The notes: a model not told the origin generated them from the sequence alone. A stretch of DNA of 64,000 nt from Geosiphon pyriformis (GCA_016748015.1 JAAOMT010000678.1:101015-165014), one strand, 5' to 3'; shown: positions 36,797 to 51,051, counted from the stretch's first letter. Made by a program: numbers and translations.

Positions 36797-38486
36797 TCAC
36801 ACTATAATTTGATCTTGAATTATATCCGAGTTATTCGTAGCAAAAAATTCTCCATCCATATTCTTCTCGCGCCTGTTTTCAGCCGTTCCAAAAAACTTAC
36901 TTTTGCCTTTCGTTTTTTTGAACTTATAAAAAAAGAAGCCACATATTGCTAAAATAATTATAACTACAGGTATTAGAACACTTAAAATAATGTAAAGTCT
37001 CTTGTTATGTGACTTTGATCTAGTAATTATAGCTTTCACTAAAGGAATATTGAGATCATGACCATTAACATTTCCTAAAGAAAAATCTGTTTGGGTAATA
37101 TTCACGATATCATGTTGATTAGTCCAGCTTTGTGTTGTCATATTGAAGATAATCATGTTTGAAAGGGTACCCAACAATGGATCCGATTTTGCTGGAGGAA
37201 TACCTCCATATATCTAATTGAATTAATTCCCCACCACCCAAAATATTTAAATATATATATTGATTAAAAATTGAAAATCATCTAAATATAAAAAAAGCAA
37301 AACTAAATGCGAAACAAAAATCATACCAACACAGCATCAGAATTAGAAAATTGAGCATAACTAGCCCGGTTCCTTAAAGATGTTAGATTACCAGATTGAT
37401 TTGATGGTATTTTAGCCTTATCAAATTCCATCCTTGTTAAATCAAAAGGAATCACCGGAATTTGTTTATTTGAATCTTTTTCACCATCATCAGTGACGAC
37501 TATATATAATTTCTCATTTAATGAGCCAACAAAAGCATCACTTATTATTGACGAAAATGTTGACTGAGGAGAAAGCCAGCCATATATTTCATTATAAATG
37601 TAAGCTATAGAAGTGCCATTTGAATCTGGTGGTGCTTGTCCTCCAAACACAAAAGTATTACTTTTTATATTTGCGATTCCAGGAGTATTTGTAATATAAT
37701 CCTAAATCAAAAATAGAATGCATAATAGTATTTAACAAAGAACGAAATAGTAAGAAAAATTATTTTCCAAAATTTTAAAAAAATTTACCGGATTACTAAT
37801 TTTATCCAATTTCCAAATTTCTTTAGAAATATCTAATTTAAGAACCGTGGGATTCATAGTTGGATATATCCAATGAGCAGTCCAAATTAAAAAAACATTT
37901 GGTTCTATGAGAACAGCTCGAGGACCAGGTATAGAAATTTTTTCAAGTTCTGGTGGAATGGCAGTTCTAATATCAGGTTGATTCCATTCTTTTTTTTTAA
38001 AATTGTACCATTGTAATGGTTGAATAGGCGAATTTTGATTCACAGTAGACCTCCCACCAAATATAATGAGAAAACCGGCATTTGGCTCAACTACACATGC
38101 TCCATCGCTGATACCAATAGCTCCTTTACTACTTTCTCTTTTCCAGGGAATTGAATCTGTGGTAAATGGTAAACTCGCCGAATAAAAAAGTTCAGTTTGT
38201 TGATCTGGTAAGTGATACCAGTCTTTACTACCACCAAATAAGTAAAGTTTATTTTGATAAGTCACCTAAAGAAATTATTAATTAAATTAAAAATGTTAAT
38301 AATATATCAAATAAAATATTTTAAAAAGAAAGAAAGAAAGAAAGAATGAATGAATGAATGAATGAAATATATTACCATGCAATGAGAATGTCTAGTACCA
38401 GGTCCTTCATCTCCTAGCACTTTTGTAATTAAAATGATTAATTCTATGGTTATGATATAACTCAAGAAAGATATTTGAAGACGCAT
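36797..38486 (-). CDS. Kelch-repeat type I membrane protein
   Basis: Four exons on minus: 38486-38376, 38265-37789, 37701-37327, 37213-36797. All junctions are GT-AG, phase 0, giving 459 residues. The N-terminus (ISFLSYIITIELIILITKVL) is a signal peptide. The extracellular part is a kelch beta-propeller with blade motifs LYLFGGSKD, FLIIFGGRST, TFVFGGQAPP and IYGGIPPAK. Near the C-terminus LYIILSVLIPVVIIILAICG is a single membrane helix followed by a basic stop-transfer (YKFKKTKGK) and a cytoplasmic tail of about 45 residues. The role would be a cell-surface protein with an external propeller; the ligand is unknown. The first intron carries AAAG and GAAT microsatellites (38325-38366). Same architecture and orientation as the gene at 46714-48907. 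Confidence 0.9.
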
Positions 38487-40929
38487 TTTAAATTTTAGTC
38501 AAAGAATCTTTGTTACTCAGTTTTTATAATTATTTGAAAGAAACTATTTATAGCTACTTTAAAAATTAAATGTTTATTTGGATTCGAATCCTTCATTACC
38601 TATTTTTCATCAAAATTACTAACTCAAGGTAAAATCTAGTAATTAGGAGAGAAATAGCCATATTGATAAAAAATATTTTTACTATATTTGGGTCTTTCAA
38701 CCAGACTATTTATCTTCATTTCTTACTTTATAAAGACTAAAAGATAATCATTTAATTGACTATCACTTTGGATTACTAAATATCCTTTTATGTATTTGAA
38801 TGTCAATAAAAATTTAAAACAGATAAACTATATTTTTTTCCGTTGGTCTAAATATATATTAAATCTAATAAAACTACTTTATCGCACAACTGATAAATAC
38901 ATCAATCGGATGGCGAGAATTAAGAGATATAGCCTTGTTCAAATCGGGTAAGGAGTCATTATAACGTCCCAATAATCGATATACGTCAGCTTAATTAGTA
39001 TCTCTTTTAAAAATTACTTTTGTCTTGTATCAAATCTACTGCAGGAAGACAAAGTTAAACTAACATCACTTTAATTTGAAAAAAAATTGCTTAATATAAT
39101 TCTTTATTATTAAAATAAGTTCAAGCCAACTTTTAAACAAATTGCTCTCTCTCTCTCTAAGAATTTCATAAACTTTCTAAAAATTATATCAGAGTTGCTA
39201 AATTAATAATCTCATTGAATTTGAGAAAATTTTTCATCAAAGACATTATATGTATTAGTTTAAAATTATATTTGAGCCGTTCTAAACTTTGATACGATAT
39301 TCCGAAGTGGGTTTTTAGTGGGAATAATTTCATTTTGTAATGAAAATCATATCCTGTTTTAAATTAAATTTCTTATATACAAAAGACTTGAGATCTTGAC
39401 CAAATTGTAATAACTTATGAAATTAGGTATTTTAAATTTGATAGAATTAATTTAAAAATTTTTACATTTATCCTATTATAAATTCAACAAAATCATCCAC
39501 CAATGACAAATTATTTGTTTTATCGAATAGTAAAATCTGTCAAAAACAATAATAAATAACCTTAACTATACTGTCTATTTCTTTGGCCTTGTTTATTGTA
39601 TTCTTTTATATCCAGCTGAAAACAAAGCAAAACATGTTTAATTGTGCATAAAACTTTTTGACTTCAGAATTAAGGAATTTATTATTAATCTTATTATTTA
39701 TTTAAATTCTAATTCTAATTTTTTAATATTATGTAATAAATAGAAAATTAAAAACAAAATTTTAATTTTAATTTTTTTTCAATTTATTTATTGTTAAATA
39801 TTTTTAGTTAACATTTAAATAATAATTTATAAAATAAATTTTTTTTTAAAACTAATAGTTAATTAAAATTGAAAAAAATTTGTAGTTATTTATTTTTATA
39901 TTATTTATACAATAATTTTTTGGTTATATTAATTTAAATTATTTTTTTGTTGAACATGTAATTAATAGTTTTTTAAGTAATAAAATTTTATAATATGTGC
40001 AAATATTATTAAACTAGTATAAATATTAGCTTTAAATTAGATTTTTTGTTTTTAAAACTTTATTTACTATATTTAGTATTCCAAAAATTGGTAAATTAAA
40101 TTGTATTTGTTTAATTAATTAAAAAACTAAAATTTGTTTAACTAGTAAACAAATTAATAAAAGCTTAACAAATTACCTATTTTAAAAATTTTATTTTAAA
40201 TTAATATAAATTTATTGTATATAATTTTCTTTGATTTTTCGTTTTTATTATTTTAATATAAAAAATATATGTATATATTAATATTTATTATTTTTGGGCA
40301 ATCACAAATTAAAAATAAACAATTTCTATATATATAGAATATATATTAGAAGAAATTTTGTAATAATAATTAAATGCTTAATTTTTTATTAAAAAGCTTT
40401 AATTATAAAACACAAAAATTTAAGTTAAGTATTATTATCTTAAATTTTATACCAATAAAACTTTTGCATAAAGCTCTTATTTAATTATTTAATTTTAAAA
40501 ATTAATTAAAAAATTATAATATAAAAAATTATTTTATAATTATATTTAACAATCAAATAGCAAAATATTATAAATAATGAAATTATTTGTTTTTTATAAA
40601 TTTATTTTACAAATTTTATTATAAAATTTATATTTTTTTAATTAAAAAATTTTGTTAAATTATAATTGTTGTTTTTAATTTAGTTAGAAAATATTTGTTT
40701 ATAATTTTTGTTAACATAAATAATTTTATTATTATTATTATTATTATTTAATTAAAATAGAATAATATTAAATATTATATAAAAAACATTTTAATAAACT
40801 TAACCAGCAAATTAAACAACCAGGAATTAGACTTCTAGAATCTAGTCTTTTTTACTTATAAAAATTGCTTTATATAAAACATATATTATAATAATTCAAA
40901 AATTGATTTGCAAAAATAATACTAAATCT
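38487..40929. other. Intergenic region, becoming extremely AT-rich after 39650
   Basis: 38487-39650 is ordinary intergenic sequence and contains the presumed kelch promoter. A short CT run occurs near 39149. 39650-40850 is almost pure A+T, without readable genes, and abuts the 3'-truncated LINE. Confidence 0.45.
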
Positions 40930-43900
40930 CCTTAGTAAATTCACCACATGTTATCAGAATGTTAGTTACACTGGCCAGAAAATAATTCATGAGATTAATT
41001 AACAATATAGTTAAAAAACATAGAGATTGTTAAAATATTTAGCTGATGACTTATAAATTCATAGTTTTATATTCAAATAATTTGTCAAGAATGTCATTCA
41101 AACTACTAAATTTGCCAAAAATTTTCAGTATACATCTACTTAAATGTCTTTAGATTATACAATTCAGAATAGAAAATGGTTTTATTGAAAAAATCTTTAA
41201 GTAAATTGGCTTTAAGCTTAAGTCTCTTTCTCAATATTCTGTTCTACTTCTTATACATATTTACTAAAGCATAATTAAACTGCAATTTATAATAAACTAT
41301 TGACTATAAAATAGCAGACATTAGATATAAAAACTGCTTATTAAATACTGTTTTTTTTAATACCAGATTTGTAAAAAACTTGATATTCAAATGAGTTTTG
41401 ACAAGATTTGGTTTAAAAAAATCATTAATAAATAGAAATGCCCAAGTATCTATAAAATTTACTCTTTTTGGCTATAGAAATATTTAAATTACTTATTAAT
41501 AAATAAGAAACTTTCACACTTTAATTGATGAAAATAGCAATTGTTTTATATATATTAATAAAAATGTCATTGATTTAAAAAAATTTACCAGCTATATCTA
41601 AGATATGCTAAGTAGTAAACATATTATTTTCAATTCAAATTGTGTTATTTACAAAGGTATTTACTGCCAAAAAAAAAGTTTTGTTATTTTTAAAATTCTG
41701 TTTGTCAGTTTGCATAAAAAATTTTGAATCTAATTTGTAATCATACAAATTGTCATGTTTTTTAATCTTGTAAAGCAAAGAATCATAAAAGATTTTCTAT
41801 AGCAATAGCAAAAATATTTCATTCTAATCCAGTTTATCATGAACAATATACTTTTTGGCAAATTCAAAATCTGGTATTACTTAATTGGTCTAATTATTGT
41901 GTATATTTTCAAAAAACCCAATAAATAGAAGCACATTTTAATTCTAATTAAACTGTTTTTTAATTAATTATATTTAATAAAATCATATGCTTTATCTATA
42001 TTCTAAAAAATTAACTATAACTCCTTGTTTTTTTTAATGTATTCTCAATAACAGAACCAACAGCAAAATTAAGAATCTGAGTAAATATGTCTTTCAAAAC
42101 TAAAAAATTATTATTATGCAAAACATTAAAATTACTACAGATCAAAAAGATTTTATTTGAAAAAATTTTAGATAAAATTTTTCAGACTGTTTTAATTAAG
42201 ATAATTGGTCTAGTATTTGTAAAAATTTTTTTTTAATCATATAGTTTTGGTATCATAGAAACTTAGACTTTTTTTTACTGTATAAAAACTGTATTTAACA
42301 CCAAACATATATTGAAAATATCTAGTAAATCACCTAAAACCTACTTATAATCATGTTTTTAGAGTTTATTAGAAATGCCAAAAAGACTAATGGCTTTTTT
42401 ATTAAGTAAATCCTTGACAATTTGTAAAAATTTATCAAACTTAATATTATATATTACTTTTGAAAAAGCATCATTATTAATATGCTTTAAAAGAACATAT
42501 TAATTAAACTATTATTTAGATAAAACTTTAAGCATTATGTGTTTTTTTGTCTATTTTTTCATAATTGTGTTGATTGTAAATTTAACTTTACATAGTTTTA
42601 GAATTAATTTATCATAAATTACCAAATAGTCAAGTATTATTTTTCAAAATGGCTGATCTAAAACATTTCTAATTATCTTTTTTTTATTAGAACAAAAATT
42701 TTTATATATTTCTCTATAGTCTTTTTGATAAAATTATTTCTGGCAATTTTAAATTTATAATACTTAAATTTATGGTATTTTTTTTGATTTTCAACAAATG
42801 ATGTAGAATCTCTTTTAAACTTTTGCTTTTATTAAGCATAATATGTGCTCTAAAAACTTTTTTTTTTAATAGTAATCTAAGTATTAATAAAGTAATTAAT
42901 TTTTGAATTTTAATTCAAATTCAAGCTTTTTATAATTTTGGCTACTAACAATTTTAGCTTAAAAAACTTTGATGATTGCTTATTTTTTAAACATTTGAAT
43001 TTACTAAACAAAAATCTAGAAAACATTTTATTGACAGAGCTTATTACTATTTTTTTCATAATCTCTTACATTGTATCCAAATTATCACAATCTCTTGTAT
43101 TGTTAAATCCAGTCATTTTTTTCATGAATCTGTTTGATAAGCACTCTTTAAACTGTAATAATTTATTGCTATCAGCATCATTAATTTTGAACTTCTATTT
43201 ATTTCTATTAACTTGTTTACAATTATTATTAAAGTAAGTATTTAAAAAACCACTCAAGCTAACTGCAACTGAAACTGGCTTGCAATTAGTATTAAAAAAT
43301 TCAGACACAGTGTTTATTTTATGATTAGTAACTACAGATATCAAATTTTGGTTTACAAAAATAAAATCAATGACCTTTTTGATGCCTCTGAAATTGTTTT
43401 ATGTAAAAGCTTTAACTAATAAATATTCATTAAATGAGTTAATTAATCCTAAATTTACACAAAACTTGAAACTTACACTTCTTTTGAACTATTTTTATTG
43501 AAATTTTTACTTAATATCACAAAAATACTAGAATTAACTGTCTTGACAATAAAAAATTTAATTTCTAATATCTAACCAAATTTAATTTTAGCAGAAGCAT
43601 TAGTATACAAACCTAAGATTATAATTAACAATTTACTTTTAAACAAAAATTTTACTAAAATAACTCAACCAGAAATTTTATTACTTTAGAAACATGTTAA
43701 GTTGATAAATTGTTTATAATAATAATTACTCTAGCATCAAGAAAATCTTTATCAAAAATTTGCATTTTATTAAATTTGCTTATAATTCATAGTCTGATAC
43801 TAGATTTTAACTTTGTTTTCATAATAATTGAAACCATATTATCCGAATTTACATGTCAATAAACAATGTTTTTTTGCCTAGTAAGAATATTAAGACTCCA

Positions 43901-43935
43901 AACATAACATGTTGCAAACTTCCAAATTAGATTAC
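40930..43935 (-). pseudogene. Second LINE, ORF2 remnant lacking RNase H
   Basis: Aligns with the first LINE over long stretches. For example, 41080-41220 with 4405-4560 (the YGLKSFEQ region), 41640-41660 with the FVDNTIWIG box region near 4985, and 43860-43930 with the endonuclease start. Homology with the first LINE stops at about 40930, inside the region between reverse transcriptase and RNase H, so the element is 3'-truncated or interrupted by AT-rich DNA. There are many stops and frameshifts. No product is expected. Confidence 0.78.
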
Positions 43936-45850
43936 TTATTAAAATAAAAAAGTGCCAAATAATCTAAGCTAGCATACAACTGATTTAATTTCACCAAAAC
44001 TGAGTCAACAAATGTTTTAAAAGCTACTAATTTCGACTTCAGACTGCTTATCTTAATGGTTAAAATTTTTGAATAACTTATACTTAACACTAAAGTCTTA
44101 GTCTTAACTAAAAAAAGAGGTGAAAATAAAACTTATGAATTATCCAAAACTATACTTAAATTCAGACCAGAGATAAATGTATTTATTGAAACTTGAAAAA
44201 AAGAAAAAAAAAGCCATTGGAATTCAAATTATATTACTAAATTTACATACAATATCAGAAACTTGGTCAGCCAGCAGTTCCAAAAAATATTTCAAAGAGA
44301 CCAAATAAACACACATAGAAAAATTATCTAACAAAGTAGATAAAGTTTTTTTATTAAAACTCAAAATATTAAAGAAAAAAGAGCCAAAAACAAAACTAAA
44401 AATTAAAGTGCTAAAGACAAAAACTGCTAAATTACCTAAGCTTATAATTTGTTATTAAAAACAGCAGAGTAAAAAATAGAAATGTTTTTTTTAACATACA
44501 ATTTGGTTAACTGAAGATGATTTTCATTTGAAACAACTTTCTTAAATACTTTTGTAGACAAAGAGATTGAGAAATTATAAACATTATATTCTAAAGAGGA
44601 ATGTCTAAAATGTCTATACTTTTTGCAATAAATTAGATCTAATCTGGTCTAAGATAATTTAATACTACCAAAAATAAACTCTGTGCAAAAAACAAATTTC
44701 AGCATCTCATTTAATTCAAAACCAATAGCAGTACAGCAAATTCTATTGCCATTTTCAAATAATCTATTAATAATACATGTTTTTTTATCAGCTCTTTTAA
44801 TTAAAATACTAAGATCATGAACAGTTGTTTCTACTGACAAGATAAACAAAAACACTTTAAATTGATTCTTAAACATCCAAATATTTTAATCTCTCATGGC
44901 TTTGGCCATATGCACTGAATTTTTTCCAATTAGAAATAATTATTTTGAAGCTAATTGATTTGTCTGTCTTAATTTGGCAAACTTTACTACAGTTTTCTGT
45001 CATATTTTAATGAGCTGAATTTTGATTAATACAATTTGACCAGGATATAGTGACAATAATCATTTTTTTAAACATATTTATGAGAATTTCTTTGATTATT
45101 ATAGCCTAATCTGAGCATACTCTTTGTTATTTGACATTATTGTTTACAATAATCCTTTTATTTTCAGCTAATAATTTAGTCTTCTTCATACTTTCTTTTG
45201 ATGTAAATATTAATTAAATAATTTTTTTAAATTTTGAGAGGATAATTGCCTCTCAAAACTATTAATTAATAAAAACATTTTTCTAATGCACTGGGTTTTT
45301 GTCATAACTGATTTTTTTTTCACAGTTAAAAAATTAATGTCCAATATATAAGATTTTTTAACATTCATTTTAATTTGAGTCTTAACTATCTTAGGGTTAA
45401 TTTACTTTCTGTTTAGAGAAATATTGAAAGAAAAGAGGAGAAAACTTTTATCTTCATCTATTTTAAAGTCAATTACACCAATGAAAGAGCCACCATCTAA
45501 GCTTGTATTTACCCTTTTAGCTTTAAAAATAGACACAGCTGAGCCAAGAAAAAAACCACTACCAGAACCCATTGTATTATTACCAACTTTACTATTACTG
45601 GATTCATTACTTATATTTGAATATATGCCACCACTAAGACCAGGTTTGACCAAAGATATTTCTTTTTCATTACCAGAATGTTTAACATTGTCCACAGAAA
45701 CCCTTTTCTTTTGAGAGAAAGTTCCTTCAACAGGACCATGAAGGGCTCCCTTGGGCACTTTCTTTTTAGATATATTGCTACTTGAAGCAGCTTCCAGGTT
45801 TACCACAAAAGAGTTGCTATATTGAGAAATGTTGAAAGTAAAATAACTAG
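43936..45850 (-). pseudogene. Second LINE, ORF1 remnant
   Basis: Open pieces at 45402-45806 (KKKVPKGALHGPVEGTFSQ, then NVKHSGNEKEISL) and 44649-44876 (DKKTCIINRLFENGNRICC, then FCTEFIFGSIKLS) are characteristic of the ORF1 of this LINE type. The knuckle region just after (about 44600) keeps the first Cys but has Tyr for the second (CKKY). It belongs to a subfamily different from the LINE at 3180-9190. The N-terminal piece is the best preserved part. Confidence 0.8.
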
Positions 45851-46713
45851 GAAGATAAAAACAAAAACTTCTTTTTCAGAAAATGCTCTTTGGAGAATTT
45901 TGGACGTAGGAGAGAAAGAAATTTTTTTGGATAATAATATAAAATGTTTTATTCAAATTCTGTAATAATTTCATGTCCAAAATGGTCAAAAAATTTAATT
46001 TAAGAAGATAATAAAATTTATAATATTCAAAAATTTCTAAACATTAAAATTTTTTCATTATAAAAATAAGGTTTTGGATATTTCAATGTCTCGCTATTAA
46101 TCCTGTTAAAGTCAAAAAAGCAAGATTTATCATTAATAACCAGCATTTTTTAGATAAAATTAAGCCCAGAATATTAATATTAAATCAAGTAATTTATTAA
46201 AACAATAATTGTTTGAGTGAAAAAACCCAAAGAAAATCTGAACTATAGACGTAGCTTCTAAAGAAACTTCTCTTTTACCAGAAAATGGTTTTTTTGAATT
46301 ACGAAAAATCGATATTTCGTTTAAATCAAGCAAAAATTTGTCAAAGTAAAAGTTTATTAATTGTTCTCGTATTTTTGAATTTTCAAAAGGTGGAAACGTA
46401 AAAGGTGGAAAAAATTACAAAGTTTTGAATTACTATTTGTAACGGTAAAAATTAAATTAAAATTGAGGATATAATTAGACTGATTATTTTCTTGACTCAT
46501 GAATAAAAATAAATTCCAGATTATTTCTTTTTGAATTTTTGGATCATTGTCAAGTATTATTAATCTGCTAGATTACAAGTGAAAGATATCTGACAAATAT
46601 TCTCTTTAAAATTAATATTGAAACATGGCAAAATTATTTTTTCAATTTAGATTTTCTAGAAATCTTCATTTAGACGAAAGTTTTACTTATTTTTCTGCTT
46701 GGTAAAATCTTCA
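45851..46713. other. Intergenic, no gene seen
   Basis: Holds the 5' leader of the second LINE (45851-46000) and the 3' flank of the kelch gene. A doubled AAAGGTGGAAA motif occurs near 46385-46412. Nothing else was recognised. Confidence 0.4.
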
Positions 46714-48907
46714 TCATATACTTGCCCTTTGAAGATTCGCCACTGGCTTCTCGAATGGTGGCTCCTTATACTCAGCCAGCCCATTCCCATTAGGTAACGG
46801 CGAGGCCGCACTCGGTTCACTAAGCATACTATTAATTGTTGCTTGTGACATCTCTGGAATAAATGATCTTCTACTCCCTCTATAATGATACTTCCAAAAC
46901 AAGAATCCACCAAATGATATAATTGATGCCCCCACCACTGAAACAATAATAATTCCCCATCTTCGAAGATTTCGTAATTCAGAATCAGAAATTTTTGAAG
47001 CTTCCTCACGGCGTTCTTCTTCGTCTGTTTCCGAGGCTTCATGTTCTTCGTGGGTTGTTTGTCTACTGGTAGGAGAAGGTGGTTGAATTGGGATTTGATC
47101 CAAATTTTGAGGTGGTGATTGGCTTGAGGCAGATGAGGCAGAGGATTGTGATGGGATTGGTGGATTTGAACGAGTGAGTAAGTTGGTCCATTTGAAATTA
47201 GAGTTTTTAATGTCGAGGATATTAATTTTTGAACTTGGTTTATTATTTCGTAATCCTAAAGAAAAAAAAACATTATTATTATCAAGATCAAATGAATTTT
47301 AATTAAATAAGTGATTTCGAAATAAAAAAAAAGTTGGAACAACTTACCAAATGCAATAATCATGAAATCATCGTAAAGGGTCGCTGTGTGAAATATTATG
47401 GAGCCTTTTGGTCCTTGTTCCTGATTTTCTATTACCGGTCGTCTCCATCTTAAAGTTATTATATCCAGTACTAACAAATTATCATCTGAACTATAAAAAT
47501 GAATAAAGAAAGTGTTGAGGAAATCTTGATTCATCACAATTGCATTGAAATCTTTTAAAGCAAATATATTTGCCTTGAGTCCGAATTACCAGCACCAGCT
47601 TCGTTATTACTACCGTATATTATGATTTCATGTTGATTTGATGCTATAAAAATGAATAAATTATGATTTTCTATCTTTAGGAAAAGATTAAAATCTGTGC
47701 TAGGTTATATAATTTTTTTTCGATAGCTTACCCAGGACAGCAGAATGCCCCGCCCGCGGGGTTAATAGAACGTTAGAGATTGATTTCTAAAACAAAGGAA
47801 TGTAAAATTTCGAAATTTATTTCAACCCCCCCCCCCCCCCCCCCCTAAATATCAATATTTGGTGTAAAATTTCACGACATACCGCCACGTTCCACTGTGA
47901 TGCCACTGTATCAAATATAAAAATCTAAACAATAATATAATCAGATTTTTTAAAGAGAGAATTAAAAATATAATTTTAATCATTAGTTAATCATGGGTAA
48001 ATATACCTCATTCAGCTCCCTAGCCTTTTGACTCCCGGTCCAATAACCACCTAAATAAAACACCCGACCATCTGGAACCAATGTTGCAGTATATCCATAA
48101 AATGGTTGAGGTCCATTCATAATATAGCCCCACGTTGAATTTTTTGTATCGAAAATGTACATGTTATTATCCATTTTTGATATATTTTGACCGCCAAAAA
48201 TATAAATTTTCTCGTTGCTGTCTTTTATTGAATTAATTTGGTTTCGTGGTGTGGGAGAAATTTTAATAGAAAGATTGGTAATTTCTGAAGTATTTGAAAT
48301 TCTTTTAGATTCCAGAGATAAGGAAGGAGGAAGAGATATTGTGTAGATATTGTTGGATATTTTTGAGATATTTTTCGAAGAGCCTATAACCTAAATTTGA
48401 TTGGGATTTAAATTGAGTTGAGTTGATTTGAGTTGAATTAAGTTAAGTTGAGTTGAAATTGATTTAAGTTTAGATTTTTAATAAAAAATCGTTCGTACTC
48501 ACCCCACCAAAAAGAAATAATATTTGATGCCTATCTTGATCAAATCCAATCGACGCCGCAGCTGAGTGAACACCTTCAAACTCATTGTTCTTATCTTGTT
48601 TTATGCTTTTGAATTTTACACTCGTATCGATAAACTCCAAACTCTTATTCTTCCCAAAATTTAAATCATCCTTTGATAAATCTAAGTAAAATATTTCACG
48701 AGAAATTCTCAAAGAATTCTTAGGAGCGGTAGACAACTGACCACCAATGAAGTAAATATTTTGATTAAGTAATATTGCAATATGTGATGAGCGTGGTTCT
48801 GGTGTGAACGATGCTTGTGATGTTGAATATGTTAAGTTGGAAAGTATCATTAGGGAAAGGAAAAATGGTTTTAGAAATGATGAGATTATGAAATACTTGA
48901 AAGACAT
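46714..48907 (-). CDS. Kelch-repeat type I membrane protein with apparent frameshift
   Basis: Seven exons on minus: 48907-48503, 48390-48007, 47924-47883, 47786-47731, 47643-47574, 47490-47348, 47255-46714, about 546 residues. A signal peptide (LKPFFLSLMILSNLTYS) is followed by kelch blades (IYFIGGQLS, LFLFGGV, IYIFGGQN, VFYLGGYW, IIIYGSNNE), a Ser/Pro-rich linker, a membrane helix (WGIIIVSVVGASIISFGGFLFW) and a tail containing SRRSFIPEM. Exon 4 contains a run of five C where four would be needed to read the conserved PRAGHSAVL blade in frame, so the sequence as given carries a one-base frameshift or an assembly error. Exon 5 to 6 fits only with a GC-AG intron (AAG/GCAAAT). Intron 3 contains a 20-C run. 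Paralogous in architecture to the gene at 36797-38486. Confidence 0.85.
47826..47845. repeat. Poly-C tract of 20 inside an intron
   Basis: Twenty consecutive C on the plus strand, so the kelch pre-mRNA would carry G20 within intron 3, next to the 42-nt microexon. Confidence 0.95.
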
Positions 48908-50032
48908 TTCAGAAAATTTAGAAAATATTTGATAGGAAATAATTTGGCTTTATAAAGTGATTAAATTTCAAACGATGGTAGACTCACTGAATTAAAAGAA
49001 GTTGAAGTTTACGATTAAATGACCAGTCGAAAAAAAAAGGAAGAAATTTTACGAGCACTGTATAAACGATCGAAAGTTGACCTCTTAATTCCAATAGCAT
49101 AAGGAATTTATTCATTGTTTGTTGAAAATTTTACGTGTGTGATAGACTATCCTCTTGGAATATGATATGGCAATCATTTTTATTATTGTTTTATCTTCTG
49201 CTAAAATGATATTCAAAATTGGGCCCCATTTCATTTGTTTATTAAGAAAGATAGGTTGGATGATGGGTAACCGTTACTTTTCTCATGATAATCATCATCA
49301 AATTTTTGTTTGATATGTTTCGAAAATTCATTCACCTGATAGCGTATGATTATTGCTGCTTTTTGGCTATCCGCATTTCTGTTTCTAAAGTTCATTGTGA
49401 ATGATCATGTTTAAATTTTTTCTATTAGTTAAGAGCGTAATGAATGAATGAAAAACTAAATGTAATTTATTAAAATAATAGTCATTCATGAACTACTTAT
49501 TCTTTGTAAAAATGCGAGCCGATTCTGATCAATAATGATTTGTTTTCCTTAATAATTTCGTTATTTATCTTTCTTTCCTTATCAAGAAAATGTGCTGGTG
49601 GTAAAGGATAAATTTAACATTGTTTAGATATTCCATGTTCTGAAATATTTTCCGATAAATAAGTGACGCATTTAGATCGACAGGGATCGCTTCCCAACCG
49701 GAGTGATCAAAGGGATTTGATTTTAAATGTTATGTAGATTAAATTTCCTAAAAATGGTTAAAAAACATTTTCATGCGGGGGATAATGCACATAAAAAAAA
49801 GTCGAAACTAGGAAATTATAAATAAAATGATATTTGATGGGAATCAACAAATCAACCAATCAATATCTTATCGATTATAGATTATGAAATTTTTTGTTCA
49901 ATATAAATTGAATCAATCTTTTAATCAATCAATCATTTGACTATATAATCACATGAATGGATAAATTTTTTGAAAAATAGTATTTTTAAACCAAATTCAA
50001 TACTTTTAAGAAATCTCATATAAAGATCAATG

Positions 50033-50080
<48 letters not shown>

Positions 50081-51051
50081 TATAATTATAGTTTATCTTT
50101 TCCTATGTGTTAAGAATTGTCATAATTTAGAATTCATTAAGAATTTATGAGCTTTATTATTCAATTCAAAGTTATCAATTTTTTTTATAATGTTTAATAT
50201 TCAAATAAATAAAATGAGGTTGAATAAATGGTTAATTGGTAATTGAAGAAAATCTCAAAGTCTATTGAACTTATTTATTGACTGTCATTCTTTTAAAATG
50301 ATTTTTAATATTGTTGAAGAGTTTTTTTAATTAACAAGGAACTTTTCCAAAATGATAAATTTAAACACATAATAAAATTATCTTCTTCAAAACTGAAATT
50401 CAAACTATAAAATTCTTATTATTTCGGAATTATGAAAATTGAATTGATCAGATGTGGTAGTTTGACTGAAAAAGTTATTCTTTTTGATGCTTAAATCTTG
50501 TCAATTAATATTCGTCCATTTAATAATGTAGAAAACAATAAAAATATTTAAATTAAATTTAAAATACCAACATTAAATTTTTTTTATAAATCGATGATTT
50601 ATTCAATTAACAGAAATATTTTGATCACTATTTAAGACAAATAAAAGATCATTCGAGAGTTTAAAATCTTAGCTGTGAAACTTTAATTTTAACCCAATAA
50701 AAATATACTTCATTTATTCGAATCAATAATTTTTTTTTGGTTAAAATTTTTATCTTCTCAACATTATGCTCCGGTATTTATTTAACTTTCAATCAATTCT
50801 GTATAACCTCTTGTAAAGCTTGAAAATTGTTTAATAAAAAATATCTATTTTCACAAAGTCTTCTTGACTTATTACTATATACAAAAAGCATATTTATTAT
50901 ATTATTTAATCTTAAATTAGAATATTTCTTATTTTACATGAATTTCTTAAAATTTGAATGAAACAAGTTTGATCATCATCATGATACACATCTTCCTGCA
51001 TGCTTAGTATGTAATTTTATTGAAGATGCAACTTTTTATTAGAGTTCTTAT
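48908..51051. other. Intergenic with AAT microsatellite
   Basis: Contains the presumed kelch promoter and an AAT repeat at about 50033-50081. No coding frame was recognised. Confidence 0.45.

Noticed and set aside
38570-38600. TTCGAATCC resembling a tRNA T-loop
   Set aside because: No matching D-loop, anticodon arm or acceptor stem could be folded upstream.
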